Positions 17,217 to 25,871 of a DNA stretch of 64,000 nucleotides are shown here, piece by piece. The DNA is from Bdellovibrio bacteriovorus (GTDB taxonomy: Bacteria; Bdellovibrionota; Bdellovibrionia; Bdellovibrionales; Bdellovibrionaceae): assembly GCF_001592745.1 (NCBI RefSeq), contig NZ_LUKD01000008.1, positions 62,001 to 126,000 of the forward strand, in the 5' to 3' direction. Numbering within the stretch: the stretch's first letter is position 1; every line of letters starts with the position of its first letter. The position numbers and the translations under genes were made by a program. The notes beneath the pieces are model-generated. The model did not search any database and was not told the DNA's origin. It was given only the letters and a program-made list of their open reading frames with translations.

Positions 17217-18671
17217 ATGACCGATTTAAAAAGCCTTTTGAAAACCGCCTTCCCCTTTGATTCATTCCGGGGCGAGCAAGAGCACATCCTGCAAAAAGTC
17301 TGGGCAAACGAAGACTTACTCGCATTAATGCCCACGGGAATGGGAAAAAGTCTCTGCTTTCAGTTCCCGGCAAAACTCCGCGAAGGCCTGGTGGTGGTCA
17401 TTTCCCCGTTGATCGCCCTGATGCAGGATCAGGTTTTTAAGGCCGAAAAATTCGGAATTCCGGCGACCTTTTTAAGCTCCACTTTGGGGAAAGATGAAAG
17501 GGAGGCGCGTCAGGCGCGATTGGCCAAAGGGGATTACAAGCTTCTTTACGTGACCCCGGAGCGATTTCGCAAACCCGAATTTTTAAAGGCTATTGAGGGT
17601 CGCAAGATCCAATTGCTGGCAGTGGATGAAGCGCACTGTATTTCTCAGTGGGGGCATGACTTCCGGCCCGATTACTCTCGCGTGGGAGAGTTTCGTAAAA
17701 TTCTGGGAAATCCTCCCACCTTGGCGCTGACGGCAACGGCCACACCTGAGGTTCAAAAAGATATTCTGTCTAAACTTTTTATTCCCGAGGCACCGATTAT
17801 TTCAGCGGGAATTGAAAGGCCGAATTTAAGTCTAAATGTTCATGATATCTACGGCATCGATGAAAAGATTCGCGGCATCGTGGGACTTCGTCATCAAAAT
17901 CCCGGAGCAGCCATTATCTATTGTTCGCTGATCCAGACCTTGAAAAAGGTGTCTTCGGCATTACACCGAATGAACATTCCGCACCTGGTTTATCACGGCG
18001 ACCTTTCACCTCAAGATCGCAAGCGCAATCAAAATCGTTTTATCAGTGAAGAAAATCCTTTGATGATTGCAACGCCAGCGTTTGGTTTGGGAATTGACAA
18101 AGAAAATGTCAGACTTCTGGTGCACATGGAAACTCCAAGTGCTTTAGAGTCCTATTTTCAAGAGGTGGGGCGTGCAGGCAGAGATGGCAAAGAGGCCTCT
18201 TGCCATTTGCTCTATGACCAGGATGATGTCACCATTCAGATGGAGTTCTTGAAGTGGTCTCATCCAGAGCCGGATTTCATTCGCAAAATCTATCAGTTGA
18301 TCGAAGAAAAGCGCATGCAGGTCGATCAAGGTGGTTTTGATTTTCTGCGCGAGCAGATGAATTTCCGAAACCGTCGCGACTTCCGCTCTGAAGCGGCCGT
18401 GAGTATTCTGGAGCGCTGGGGATGTTTGGAAAAATCGGACGATCCATTTCCATACACTTGTGTGCACGCGCCCACGGATGAGCAGTTTCAGACGGAAAAT
18501 GGCGTGGAGATTTTGAAAGCACAGAATACAAAGCTTTTGAAAATGGTGCAGTGGGCGTCGCAGAATTCCACGTGCCGCATGAATTTGATTTACGCTTACT
18601 TCGGACATATCCACGATGAGCCTTGCGGAAAGTGTGACGTCTGCAAAGCGTCAGTTGAAAACCAAAGATGA
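17217..18671 (+). CDS. recQ: RecQ-family ATP-dependent DNA helicase, short form
   Basis: 484 residues. Motif I (LMPTGMGKS, about 38-46), the DEAH box followed by CISQWGHDFRPDY (about 137-153), the motif III-like TATAT, and the motif VI-like QEVGRAGRDG are all present. The C-terminal part has a RecQ zinc site, a Cys near 450 plus CGKCDVC near 470. The HRDC domain of E. coli RecQ (610 residues) is absent. RecQ unwinds 3'-tailed duplexes in recombination repair. A TATGAT box at 17200-17205 lies so close to the ATG that the leader would be only a few bases. Its stop overlaps a possible upstream start of the next gene. Confidence 0.92.
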   Translation: MTDLKSLLKTAFPFDSFRGEQEHILQKVWANEDLLALMPTGMGKSLCFQFPAKLREGLVVVISPLIALMQDQVFKAEKFGIPATFLSSTLGKDEREARQARLAKGDYKLLYVTPERFRKPEFLKAIEGRKIQLLAVDEAHCISQWGHDFRPDYSRVGEFRKILGNPPTLALTATATPEVQKDILSKLFIPEAPIISAGIERPNLSLNVHDIYGIDEKIRGIVGLRHQNPGAAIIYCSLIQTLKKVSSALHRMNIPHLVYHGDLSPQDRKRNQNRFISEENPLMIATPAFGLGIDKENVRLLVHMETPSALESYFQEVGRAGRDGKEASCHLLYDQDDVTIQMEFLKWSHPEPDFIRKIYQLIEEKRMQVDQGGFDFLREQMNFRNRRDFRSEAAVSILERWGCLEKSDDPFPYTCVHAPTDEQFQTENGVEILKAQNTKLLKMVQWASQNSTCRMNLIYAYFGHIHDEPCGKCDVCKASVENQR

Positions 18672-18685
18672 GATTTGGAGGAGTG

Positions 18686-19759
18686 ATGGGACGTTTGATT
18701 TTTTTTGGAATTATAATTTTTATTTCTTTGAACTCACTTGCTGCGAAATTGCCCCTCGAAAAATTGAAAATGCCGAAGGGCTTTAAGGTGTCGGTGTGGG
18801 CCACAGTTCCTGGAGCTCGCTCGTTGGCGCAGACTGAAGATGGTCGTGTCTTTGTCGGTTCGCGCACCGGTGACAAAGTCTATGTCGTGCAAAATGGAAA
18901 AACTTCCGTTGTCGCAGAAGGCTTAGATTCTCCCAATGGAGTGGCCTATCGCGATGGTAAACTCTATGTCGCAGAAATTAGCAAGATCTCTGAATACGAT
19001 GTCTCAAAGCCTATCACGAAGCCGTTGAAGCCTCTTCGTACTTTGGCGCAAAAGTTTCCTAGCGACACTCATCATGGCTGGAAGTTCATTCGTTTTGGTC
19101 CCGATGGAAAGCTGTATGTTCCTGTCGGTGCGAACTGCAATATCTGTGATCCGCAAAAGGATTACGCACGTATTTATCGCATCGACGTGAATGGAGATAG
19201 CAAAGAGGAAGTCGCACAAGGAGTTCGTAACACCGTCGGATTTGATTTTCATCCCACGACAAAAGAACTTTGGTTTACCGACAACGGCCGCGACTGGATG
19301 GGAGATGACCGTCCGCCTTGCGAGGTCAATCGTTTGACGAAAGTGGGTGAAAACTTTGGTTTTCCTTTCTGTCATGGAAAAGACACTTTAGATCCTGAAT
19401 TTGGTAAGGGTAAAAAATGTGCAGACTATACGGCGCCCGTTGTTGAGTTGCGTGCTCACGTCGCTCCTTTGGGGATGCGCTTTTACACGGGAAAGATGTT
19501 TCCCGCAGAATATCAGAACAGCATTCTGTTGGCTGAACACGGATCATGGAACCGCTCGACTCCGCAGGGCTATCGTTTGACGTTTGTGAAGTTAGATGGT
19601 TCTAAGGCGCAAAAAACAGAGACCTTTGCTGATGGCTGGTTGCAAGGGGATTCTGCGTGGGGACGCCCGGTCGACATTGAAGTTTTAAAAGACGGTTCGA
19701 TCTTGGTTTCTGACGACAAAGCGGGCGTGATTTATCAAATCACTTATCAAGGAAATTAA
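18686..19759 (+). CDS. Secreted PQQ-dependent sugar-dehydrogenase-like beta-propeller protein
   Basis: 357 residues from the ATG at 18686, which has a near-ideal GGAGGAG site (18677-18683); an in-frame ATG at 18668 overlaps the recQ stop but lacks one. The signal peptide ends NSLAA. The mature protein starts LPKGFKV-like (KMPKGFKVSVWATVPGARSLA), and shows the family blocks RIYRIDVNGD, GVRNTVGFDFHP, LWFTDNGRDWMGDD and LLAEHGSWNRS of soluble aldose/sorbosone dehydrogenases. These periplasmic six-bladed propellers bind PQQ and Ca2+ and oxidise sugars, though many members have no proven substrate. It sits tightly between recQ and aat. Confidence 0.85.
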   Translation: MGRLIFFGIIIFISLNSLAAKLPLEKLKMPKGFKVSVWATVPGARSLAQTEDGRVFVGSRTGDKVYVVQNGKTSVVAEGLDSPNGVAYRDGKLYVAEISKISEYDVSKPITKPLKPLRTLAQKFPSDTHHGWKFIRFGPDGKLYVPVGANCNICDPQKDYARIYRIDVNGDSKEEVAQGVRNTVGFDFHPTTKELWFTDNGRDWMGDDRPPCEVNRLTKVGENFGFPFCHGKDTLDPEFGKGKKCADYTAPVVELRAHVAPLGMRFYTGKMFPAEYQNSILLAEHGSWNRSTPQGYRLTFVKLDGSKAQKTETFADGWLQGDSAWGRPVDIEVLKDGSILVSDDKAGVIYQITYQGN

Positions 19760-19765
19760 TTTTTC

Positions 19766-20425
19766 ATGTACATGCGTTCTTCCGTAGAGTTTCCAGATCC
19801 CCGTGACACCCTGGCAGAAGGAATCATCGCTGTCGGCGGGCGGCTTGATGTTGGCACTTTGTTTGCCGCATATTCACGCGGGATTTTTCCTTGGCCTCAA
19901 CCGGGACTACCGATGCTTTGGTTCTCTCCTGAAAAGCGCGGCGTTTTAGAGTTTAAAGATTTCAAAGTCCCCGAGAGTTTGCGCCGTTTTCGTCGCAAAA
20001 ATCCGCAGATTCAAATTACGGTGAATACCGCCTTTCACCAGGTGATTGAAGAGTGTTCCAAGCAGCCTCGCCCAGGACAAGAGGGAACCTGGATCACTCC
20101 CGCCATGCGCCGAGCTTACTTGGATTTTTATAAAGAGGGTTTCTGTCTTTGTGTTGAAGTGCGCGAAGACAACATCATGATCGGCGGCATTTATGGTGTT
20201 CTCGTTCAAGGTGTGTTCAGCGGCGAAAGTATGTTCTATAAAAAACCAAATGCCTCGAAGATCGCGTTGTGGGCCTTGATTGAGCTGCTTGAAGGGCAAG
20301 GTCACAAATGGATTGATGTACAGATGGTTACGCCTGTCGTAGAAAGTATGGGAGGTAAGTATGTGGATCGTGAGACCTATTTGGAAATGTTAGAAGAACG
20401 CCATCGGGAACTAGGACTTGCCTAG
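19766..20425 (+). CDS. aat: Leucyl/phenylalanyl-tRNA-protein transferase
   Basis: 219 residues, close to the usual 230. It attaches Leu or Phe from aminoacyl-tRNA to proteins with N-terminal Lys or Arg, marking them for ClpS/ClpAP. Family blocks are plain: FPDPRDTLAEGIIAVGG, YSRGIFPWPQPGLPMLWFSPEKRGVL, GTWITPAMRRAY, GVFSGESMFY and the C-terminal W-D-Q-type segment WIDVQMVTPVVESMGG. It starts six bases after the upstream stop, so it is in an operon with the beta-propeller gene. An N-degron writer in a protein-eating bacterium could aid protein turnover, but that is speculation. Confidence 0.95.
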   Translation: MYMRSSVEFPDPRDTLAEGIIAVGGRLDVGTLFAAYSRGIFPWPQPGLPMLWFSPEKRGVLEFKDFKVPESLRRFRRKNPQIQITVNTAFHQVIEECSKQPRPGQEGTWITPAMRRAYLDFYKEGFCLCVEVREDNIMIGGIYGVLVQGVFSGESMFYKKPNASKIALWALIELLEGQGHKWIDVQMVTPVVESMGGKYVDRETYLEMLEERHRELGLA

Positions 20426-20446
20426 CGACCTGACGACCTTCAGACT

Positions 20447-20465
20447 TCGCGTCTCATTCTGAGAC
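20447..20465. other. Small hairpin after aat
   Basis: CGTCTC and GAGACG enclose about seven bases 25 bp after the aat stop. No T-run follows. The remaining 169-bp interval up to 20594 shows only a GGGAGG ribosome site. Confidence 0.35.
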
Positions 20466-20594
20466 GTGTGAACCGTTAATTGTTCCTTGATTAAAATCTC
20501 GACATCTTGAAAGCCTCCCAAAGCAGGTTTTTAGCGGCACACCCGTTGCAAAAGTACTCACGAGTGTATGAAAGATACGGCGGGAGGTTCTGAA

Positions 20595-22241
20595 ATGTCG
20601 AAAAAATGGATTACTAAAGGTTTGATGGCTTTAGGTATGCTGACTCAAGAAGTGGCGATGGCCCAGTCATCTTCAAGCACTCAAAGACCTCCTCAATTCG
20701 TTTTATTGGCATTTGATGGTTCTTATAACAACGATGTATGGCAGTATTCTCGTGATTTCACGAAGCTTAAGAAAAGCCATGGCGTCGACAGTCGTTTTAC
20801 TTACTTTATCAATCCGGTTTACTTCTTAACACCAGACTCTAAAGGCAATTATCAACCTCCGGGAAGTCGTCTTGAATCTCGCAATGGTCAGACGGTGGCC
20901 GTGAAAAATCGTGGATCTGCGATTGGCTGGGGTGATGACAATGCCGACGTATCTATACGCATTGATCATATGAACGATGCGTATCTTGAAGGGCACGAAA
21001 TTGGTTCGCATGCGGTGGGACACTTTGATGCAGGATACGCACAATGCAGTATGAATAAGCTGACACGCAAATGTGATCGCGATGAAAATAACAAAATTAT
21101 TTGGAAATGGGATCTACGTTGGTCTGAAGCGGACTGGAGATCTGAGTTCGAGCAATTTTATACCATTTTAGATAACGTGTTCAGATTTAACGGTCTTCGC
21201 CCCACGGCGAAACAATCGCGCGGCCTTTTATTCCGCGATGAAATCAAAGGCTTTCGAGCTCCTGTTCTGGGGATCAGTGATGGTCTATGGCCGAATCTTC
21301 CTAAGTACGGTATTCAATATGACACATCCAAAACGAATTATGAAAACTATTGGCCTCAACGCAATGAATACGGCACTTGGAACTTCCCGTTGGCGGAAAT
21401 CTTAGAGCCAGGTGGCGCTCGCCGCTGGATCTCGATGGATTACAACTTCTGTGTGCGTGATTCTGCTCGCGTTTTGACGGAAGAGCCAGAAACGATGAGT
21501 CTTATGAAGCGCGATGCCAATGGCCAACAAGTCAAAGCCAACAAAGCTCGTGATTGCTTGAATATGGTTTCGGCTAAACAAAAAGCCAAAGCAAAAGCGA
21601 ATATGATGAATCTTTACCGCGCTTACTTTGATCGCAACTACTACGGAAATCGTGCGCCTATTCACATTGGTCATCATTTTTCGCAGTGGATGGGTGGCGC
21701 TTACTTTGAGACTTTCTTTGAGTTTGCAAATGAAGTCTGCGGTAAGCCTGAAGTGAAATGTGTGACTTATGCAGAACTTATGAATTTCATGAACAATAAA
21801 TCTTCATCTGAAATTGAAGCTTATAAAAAAGGAAACTTTGCTAAACTTCCTCGTCCTAAATCAGTCACTTTGGCTCGCCACTGGGATTTGGATGTGGATA
21901 TGACGGCGGATGAAAACGTGATGAAGTTCGCTCTTTCGGGTCGTGATGCTTCTCGCCGTGGGCTGACACAATTAGTGACGGTCAATGGAACGGTGGTTTC
22001 TGAAAGTTTAGAGACAAAGCTTTCAGAAGTCCGCAGAATCACGCCTGCGGGTGAGTCCGCTGACGTTCGTATGGCGATCTTTGATTTTAATGGCAAAGAA
22101 GTCGCGACGGCGACTTACAAAGTGATGAATGTGGGAACCAAAGACGAAGTGGTCAGCGAAGATAATATTGAAGAGCGTTGGACACAAGGTCACTTGCCTG
22201 AAGCTCACCAAGGCGAGATGGACTTTACAAGAGGACACTAA
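20595..22241 (+). CDS. Exported polysaccharide-deacetylase-like protein
   Basis: 548 residues from the ATG at 20595, which follows a GGGAGG site; an ATG nine codons upstream is weaker. A signal peptide ends VAMA. The first 350 residues resemble the NodB/polysaccharide deacetylase fold: VLLAFDGSYN supplies the metal-binding Asp, and EIGSHAVGH supplies the His-x3-His pair. The typical second half is long and irregular, followed by a C-terminal beta-sandwich-like domain (about 415-530). The family removes acetyl groups from peptidoglycan or chitin-type sugars. Bdellovibrio is known to deacetylate prey peptidoglycan, but this protein is far longer than those enzymes, so its substrate is uncertain. 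The next gene starts within its stop (TAATG). Confidence 0.72.
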   Translation: MSKKWITKGLMALGMLTQEVAMAQSSSSTQRPPQFVLLAFDGSYNNDVWQYSRDFTKLKKSHGVDSRFTYFINPVYFLTPDSKGNYQPPGSRLESRNGQTVAVKNRGSAIGWGDDNADVSIRIDHMNDAYLEGHEIGSHAVGHFDAGYAQCSMNKLTRKCDRDENNKIIWKWDLRWSEADWRSEFEQFYTILDNVFRFNGLRPTAKQSRGLLFRDEIKGFRAPVLGISDGLWPNLPKYGIQYDTSKTNYENYWPQRNEYGTWNFPLAEILEPGGARRWISMDYNFCVRDSARVLTEEPETMSLMKRDANGQQVKANKARDCLNMVSAKQKAKAKANMMNLYRAYFDRNYYGNRAPIHIGHHFSQWMGGAYFETFFEFANEVCGKPEVKCVTYAELMNFMNNKSSSEIEAYKKGNFAKLPRPKSVTLARHWDLDVDMTADENVMKFALSGRDASRRGLTQLVTVNGTVVSESLETKLSEVRRITPAGESADVRMAIFDFNGKEVATATYKVMNVGTKDEVVSEDNIEERWTQGHLPEAHQGEMDFTRGH

Positions 22242-23101
22242 TGCGCAATTGGGCGAAGGCCTTTTTAGGAATCATTTTTATTCAGATGGCAGGGTGCGGG
22301 TTTGATGCCGCACCCACATCTCTTTTAGACTCTGGGAAAGCGTCTCGGGCGCATGTAATTTATGGTGCTGATTCCATCAAAGATGTTTCGTTGGAAACTA
22401 AAAATTCCGACACCAGCGTGGCTTTGATGACGAAGCCAATGGCTGCAAGCCTTTTAAAACACGATAAAGTTCAGACAGTCCAAGATGTTTTTGGATTTTT
22501 GGGATTAACTTGGGTTGAGCAACCCTCATTGGCTTTTTGCTCAGGCGTTTTGGTGGCTCCGGATCTGGTTTTGACCGCAGGCCACTGTGTTCAACGCATA
22601 AAATGTGAAAACATCGCGCTGGTATTTAATTACCAAAAAGAATCTCTGGATCTTGCTGCGATGGTGGAATGCAAAGAAGTGATTGCTAAGAAAGACTCTT
22701 TAGAAATCGGTTTGGATTACGCACTTATTCGCCTTAATAAAAAAGTGGAGTCTTCCGTTGCGAAGCTTTCAAAAAAACAGGTGAAGGTCGACGACAAAAT
22801 TTATTCCTTGGGTTATCCCTTGGGAAGTCTTAAGAAATATGCTGAAGGCACCGTTCGCGAGCTTTGGAGCGATCCGACTTTGATAATTTCCAACTTGGAT
22901 GTGTTTGAAGGGAACTCTGGTTCACCTGTGTTCAATGCTGAAACGCACGAGCTTATCGGTCTTCTTTCATCCGGAGAACGTGATTTTGAAACAGATAGCA
23001 ATGACCCTTCCCAGGACAATCTTAAAATCTGTGAAGAAAAAGGCTGTACGGGCGAATTTATTGTTCCTATCGAAAAAATCCTAGCGGACCTGCCTAAATA
23101 G
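22241..23101 (+). CDS. Lipoprotein serine protease (V8/S1B-like)
   Basis: 286 residues. The lipobox MAGC puts a lipidated Cys near residue 19. The protease domain (about 85-285) has His in VLTAGHCV, Asp in LDYALIRLN and Ser in EGNSGSPVF, the GNSGSP form typical of glutamyl endopeptidase and HtrA-like trypsin-fold proteases. Cys pairs (AFCSG, GHC; IKCENI, ECKEV; KICEEKGC) could form disulfides. It begins within the stop of the deacetylase gene (TAATG), so the two are translationally coupled. A membrane-anchored exported protease paired with a cell-wall deacetylase suggests a joint envelope task, which is inference. Confidence 0.82.
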   Translation: MRNWAKAFLGIIFIQMAGCGFDAAPTSLLDSGKASRAHVIYGADSIKDVSLETKNSDTSVALMTKPMAASLLKHDKVQTVQDVFGFLGLTWVEQPSLAFCSGVLVAPDLVLTAGHCVQRIKCENIALVFNYQKESLDLAAMVECKEVIAKKDSLEIGLDYALIRLNKKVESSVAKLSKKQVKVDDKIYSLGYPLGSLKKYAEGTVRELWSDPTLIISNLDVFEGNSGSPVFNAETHELIGLLSSGERDFETDSNDPSQDNLKICEEKGCTGEFIVPIEKILADLPK

Positions 23102-23116
23102 ACGTACTTTAGGTCC

Positions 23117-24931
23117 ATGCTTCTTATTAGTACCTATAAATTAGAAAAAGCTTTTGCCGGGAAAACCCTTTTTAAAAATGTCAGTCTGGGCATTGAAGAA
23201 GGAGAACGTGTAGGACTTGTCGGACCTAACGGCGCTGGTAAATCGACTCTTTTGCGTATTCTTGCAGGAAAAATGGAAGCAGACTCAGGCGATGTGACGG
23301 CGAAAAAAGGTCTGCGCATGGGATTCCTTGAACAGACTCCGCTTTTTAAAGACGACGAAACAATTCTGGATGCCATCTTAAGCAAGTGCGCGGACTATCA
23401 TGAATCTTTGGCGGATGGTTACGAATGGATGGCTCGTTTAGAGCTTTCTCAGTTTGGCGAAAACTTTTTGGTGAAGGATCTTTCTGGGGGATGGCGTAAA
23501 CGCGTTGCCCTGGCTCGAGAGCTTGTCCTTGAACCTGAACTTTTGATGCTTGATGAACCGACGAATCACCTGGACGTCACAAGTATTCTTTGGTTGGAAG
23601 AATTTCTTTCGCGTGCGCCTTTTGCAACTTTGATCATCACGCATGATCGTTTGTTCCTACAAAGAGCGACGAATAAAATTTTCGATTTAGATCCGAAGAA
23701 TCCCAACTATCTTTTGTCTGTAAAGGGCGGGTACCTAGAATATCTTGAAGCCAAAGATCAATTGCTTCAGGCCCAAGAGCAGCGTGAAGTTGTTCTTAAG
23801 AACACTCTCCGTCGCGAGACGGAATGGCTTCGTCGTGGGGCAAAAGCTCGTCAAACCAAACAAAAAGCACGCATCGAAAGAGCGGGCGATTTGAAAGAGG
23901 ACGTTCAAGAGCTGGCTGCTAAAAATGCGGCACGTGTGGCTAAGATTGAATTCAAAGACGCTGAAAGAAATCCCCAGAAGCTCATGGAAGTCGATCATAT
24001 TACGAAGGCCTACAATGGTCGCGTGCTCTTTAAAGATTTCTCTTACTTGGTAAATCCAAAAACACGCTTGGCTCTTTTAGGAGACAACGGTTCGGGTAAG
24101 TCGACGTTGATTCGCATCCTTTTAGGTGAAGAGCAGCCCGATACCGGACGGGTGGCTCGCGCCGACAAACTGAAAGTGGCGTACTTCGAGCAGAATCGTG
24201 AAACCTTGAAGCCGAAAGAGTCTGTTTTAAAAAATATCTGCCCTGAAGGTGATTACGTTCATTATCAAGGTCAGTACGTTTTTGCGCGCAGTTATTTGGA
24301 AAGATTCCTCTTCAATCGTCAGCAAATGGATCTTCCTGTAGAAAAACTTTCGGGCGGGGAGCAGAGCCGATTGCGTTTAGCGCAATTGATGTTGAATGAA
24401 GCCCAAGTTTTAATTCTGGATGAGCCGACGAATGATTTAGATGTCGGTACATTGACGGTGTTAGAAGACTCGCTGAAGGATTTTAACGGCGCTGTCATTT
24501 TAGTGACGCATGATCGTTACTTCATGGATCAGGTGGCTTCAACCATCCTTGCCTTTCATAAAAAGCCTGACGGAACGACCAGCTTAGAAAATTTCGCCGG
24601 TTATTTGCAATGGGAAGAGTGGTACGAGGAACAAAAAGAGCTGGAGGCTTTAGAACAAAAGAAAGCCAAAGCCGAAGCTGAAACTAAGGCGGCCGCGAAA
24701 CCGGGAAAGCTGTCTTTCAAAGAAAAGTTCGAGCTTGAAAACATGGAGGCCACGATTCTGGGTTTGGAAGAAAAGCTCAGTGGGCTGCAAATTGAATCTG
24801 GGAAACCTGAAGTCGTCAGTCAAGCGTCGAAGGTTCAGGAGCTTTACGTTGAGATTTCAAAGGTTCAAGCTGAGCTGGAAAAGCTCTACGCTCGATGGGC
24901 GGAGCTTGAAAAGAAAAGTGCCGGTGGATAA
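23117..24931 (+). CDS. ABC-F family ATPase, Uup-like
   Basis: 604 residues, two ATP-binding cassettes on one chain and no membrane segments. Walker A motifs are GPNGAGKS (about 36-43) and GDNGSGKS (about 322-329); signature motifs are DLSGGWRKR and LSGGEQSR, each followed by LMLDEPTNHLD or LILDEPTNDLD. A charged linker sits between them, and a coiled coil ends the protein (about 510-600). ABC-F proteins bind the ribosome E site and rescue or tune translation; Uup-type members with a C-terminal coiled coil also bind DNA branches. Which role applies here is not known. It starts 15 bp after the protease gene. Confidence 0.9.
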   Translation: MLLISTYKLEKAFAGKTLFKNVSLGIEEGERVGLVGPNGAGKSTLLRILAGKMEADSGDVTAKKGLRMGFLEQTPLFKDDETILDAILSKCADYHESLADGYEWMARLELSQFGENFLVKDLSGGWRKRVALARELVLEPELLMLDEPTNHLDVTSILWLEEFLSRAPFATLIITHDRLFLQRATNKIFDLDPKNPNYLLSVKGGYLEYLEAKDQLLQAQEQREVVLKNTLRRETEWLRRGAKARQTKQKARIERAGDLKEDVQELAAKNAARVAKIEFKDAERNPQKLMEVDHITKAYNGRVLFKDFSYLVNPKTRLALLGDNGSGKSTLIRILLGEEQPDTGRVARADKLKVAYFEQNRETLKPKESVLKNICPEGDYVHYQGQYVFARSYLERFLFNRQQMDLPVEKLSGGEQSRLRLAQLMLNEAQVLILDEPTNDLDVGTLTVLEDSLKDFNGAVILVTHDRYFMDQVASTILAFHKKPDGTTSLENFAGYLQWEEWYEEQKELEALEQKKAKAEAETKAAAKPGKLSFKEKFELENMEATILGLEEKLSGLQIESGKPEVVSQASKVQELYVEISKVQAELEKLYARWAELEKKSAGG

Positions 24932-24961
24932 AAAAAGGGAGCTTCAAAGCTCCCTTTTTAA
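24931..24961. terminator. Bidirectional intrinsic terminator
   Basis: Six A, GGGAGCTT, CA loop, AAGCTCCC and five T, between convergent genes. Confidence 0.9.
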
Positions 24962-24965
24962 TTTC

Positions 24966-25856
24966 TTATTTGATTTTGTTTAAGACAAATTCGCCTTCAA
25001 AACCGTTTACATTGGAAACCCAAGTTCCCTTATAAGTGTCGCCATCAAGGACACCGTCAATCGTCGCTTTATAAGGCGAAGAAGGGAACAAACGAGGAAT
25101 GCCCGTCAATACCAGGCTAGGTGGAGTTGTTTCACCACGGTACAGGCCTGTGAGCGTCAATGTTGCCGTGTTTTTCGGATCGTCAGAGCGAGTCAGCTCG
25201 CCGATGATTTTCGGAACGATACCTTCTTTAACCACTTGCAAACGGATCTGGAATTGGAAAGCGGCTTTGCCATCCTTCACGTTGTTGCCAACATAAGTTC
25301 CAGCAAAAGATTCATACTGACGACGAAGTCTTTCATAGAACTCATTTTCCTCGGTGTTACCTGGAGCTGAAGATTGATTTGAAGCCAGTGTCAAATCAAG
25401 GACGCCGATTACGCCTGAAACAGATTTCACTTCGCCGACGATTTTTTGACCAACTACTTTTGCATTGATCGTGTGAACATCGTCGATACCAGGGCTTGCA
25501 GCTTCATTTCTCAGAATCAGTTCTGAAGTTTCCGGGATGAAACGAGCTTTCATGTTTACCAATTGCAGCTTGTTGCTGTTGAACTGGAATTTGCCACGCA
25601 AAACAATGCGGTAGCGTTCTTCACCGTTGGCATTTGTGCCGGACTCATCTTCCAAAGTGAAAAGGCGAAGTTCAACGTCCTGCTGAGTTGCCGTTGTTGT
25701 TAGTTTGCCGGTATAGAAACCCGTCACACGGTTGTACGTGTTTAATTGCTTCTGTCTGTCAGAAACTTCTGTGGCATTGTTGTTTGGATTGTCTTTGTTA
25801 AAAGCACAACCTACCACTCCTAGAAGCGCTGTTGCTAGGATCAGTTTTTTCAACAT
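24966..25856 (-). CDS. Lipoprotein of unknown function
   Basis: 296 residues. The signal sequence ends GVVGC with the lipid-bearing Cys at 17, then an Asn-rich linker (NKDNPNNNATEV). Two related halves, each a run of beta strands (GFYTGKLTTTATQQDVELRLF... and GTYVGNNVKDGKAAFQFQIRL...), suggest an internal duplication of a lipocalin-like or small barrel unit. It is the last gene of a minus-strand set of barrel protein, TolC-like protein and this lipoprotein, and an AGGG-type site precedes it. This context suggests an envelope or efflux accessory role. The family is not recognised. Confidence 0.75.
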   Translation of the reverse strand: MLKKLILATALLGVVGCAFNKDNPNNNATEVSDRQKQLNTYNRVTGFYTGKLTTTATQQDVELRLFTLEDESGTNANGEERYRIVLRGKFQFNSNKLQLVNMKARFIPETSELILRNEAASPGIDDVHTINAKVVGQKIVGEVKSVSGVIGVLDLTLASNQSSAPGNTEENEFYERLRRQYESFAGTYVGNNVKDGKAAFQFQIRLQVVKEGIVPKIIGELTRSDDPKNTATLTLTGLYRGETTPPSLVLTGIPRLFPSSPYKATIDGVLDGDTYKGTWVSNVNGFEGEFVLNKIK

Positions 25857-25871
25857 AATTCCCCCAAGTAT

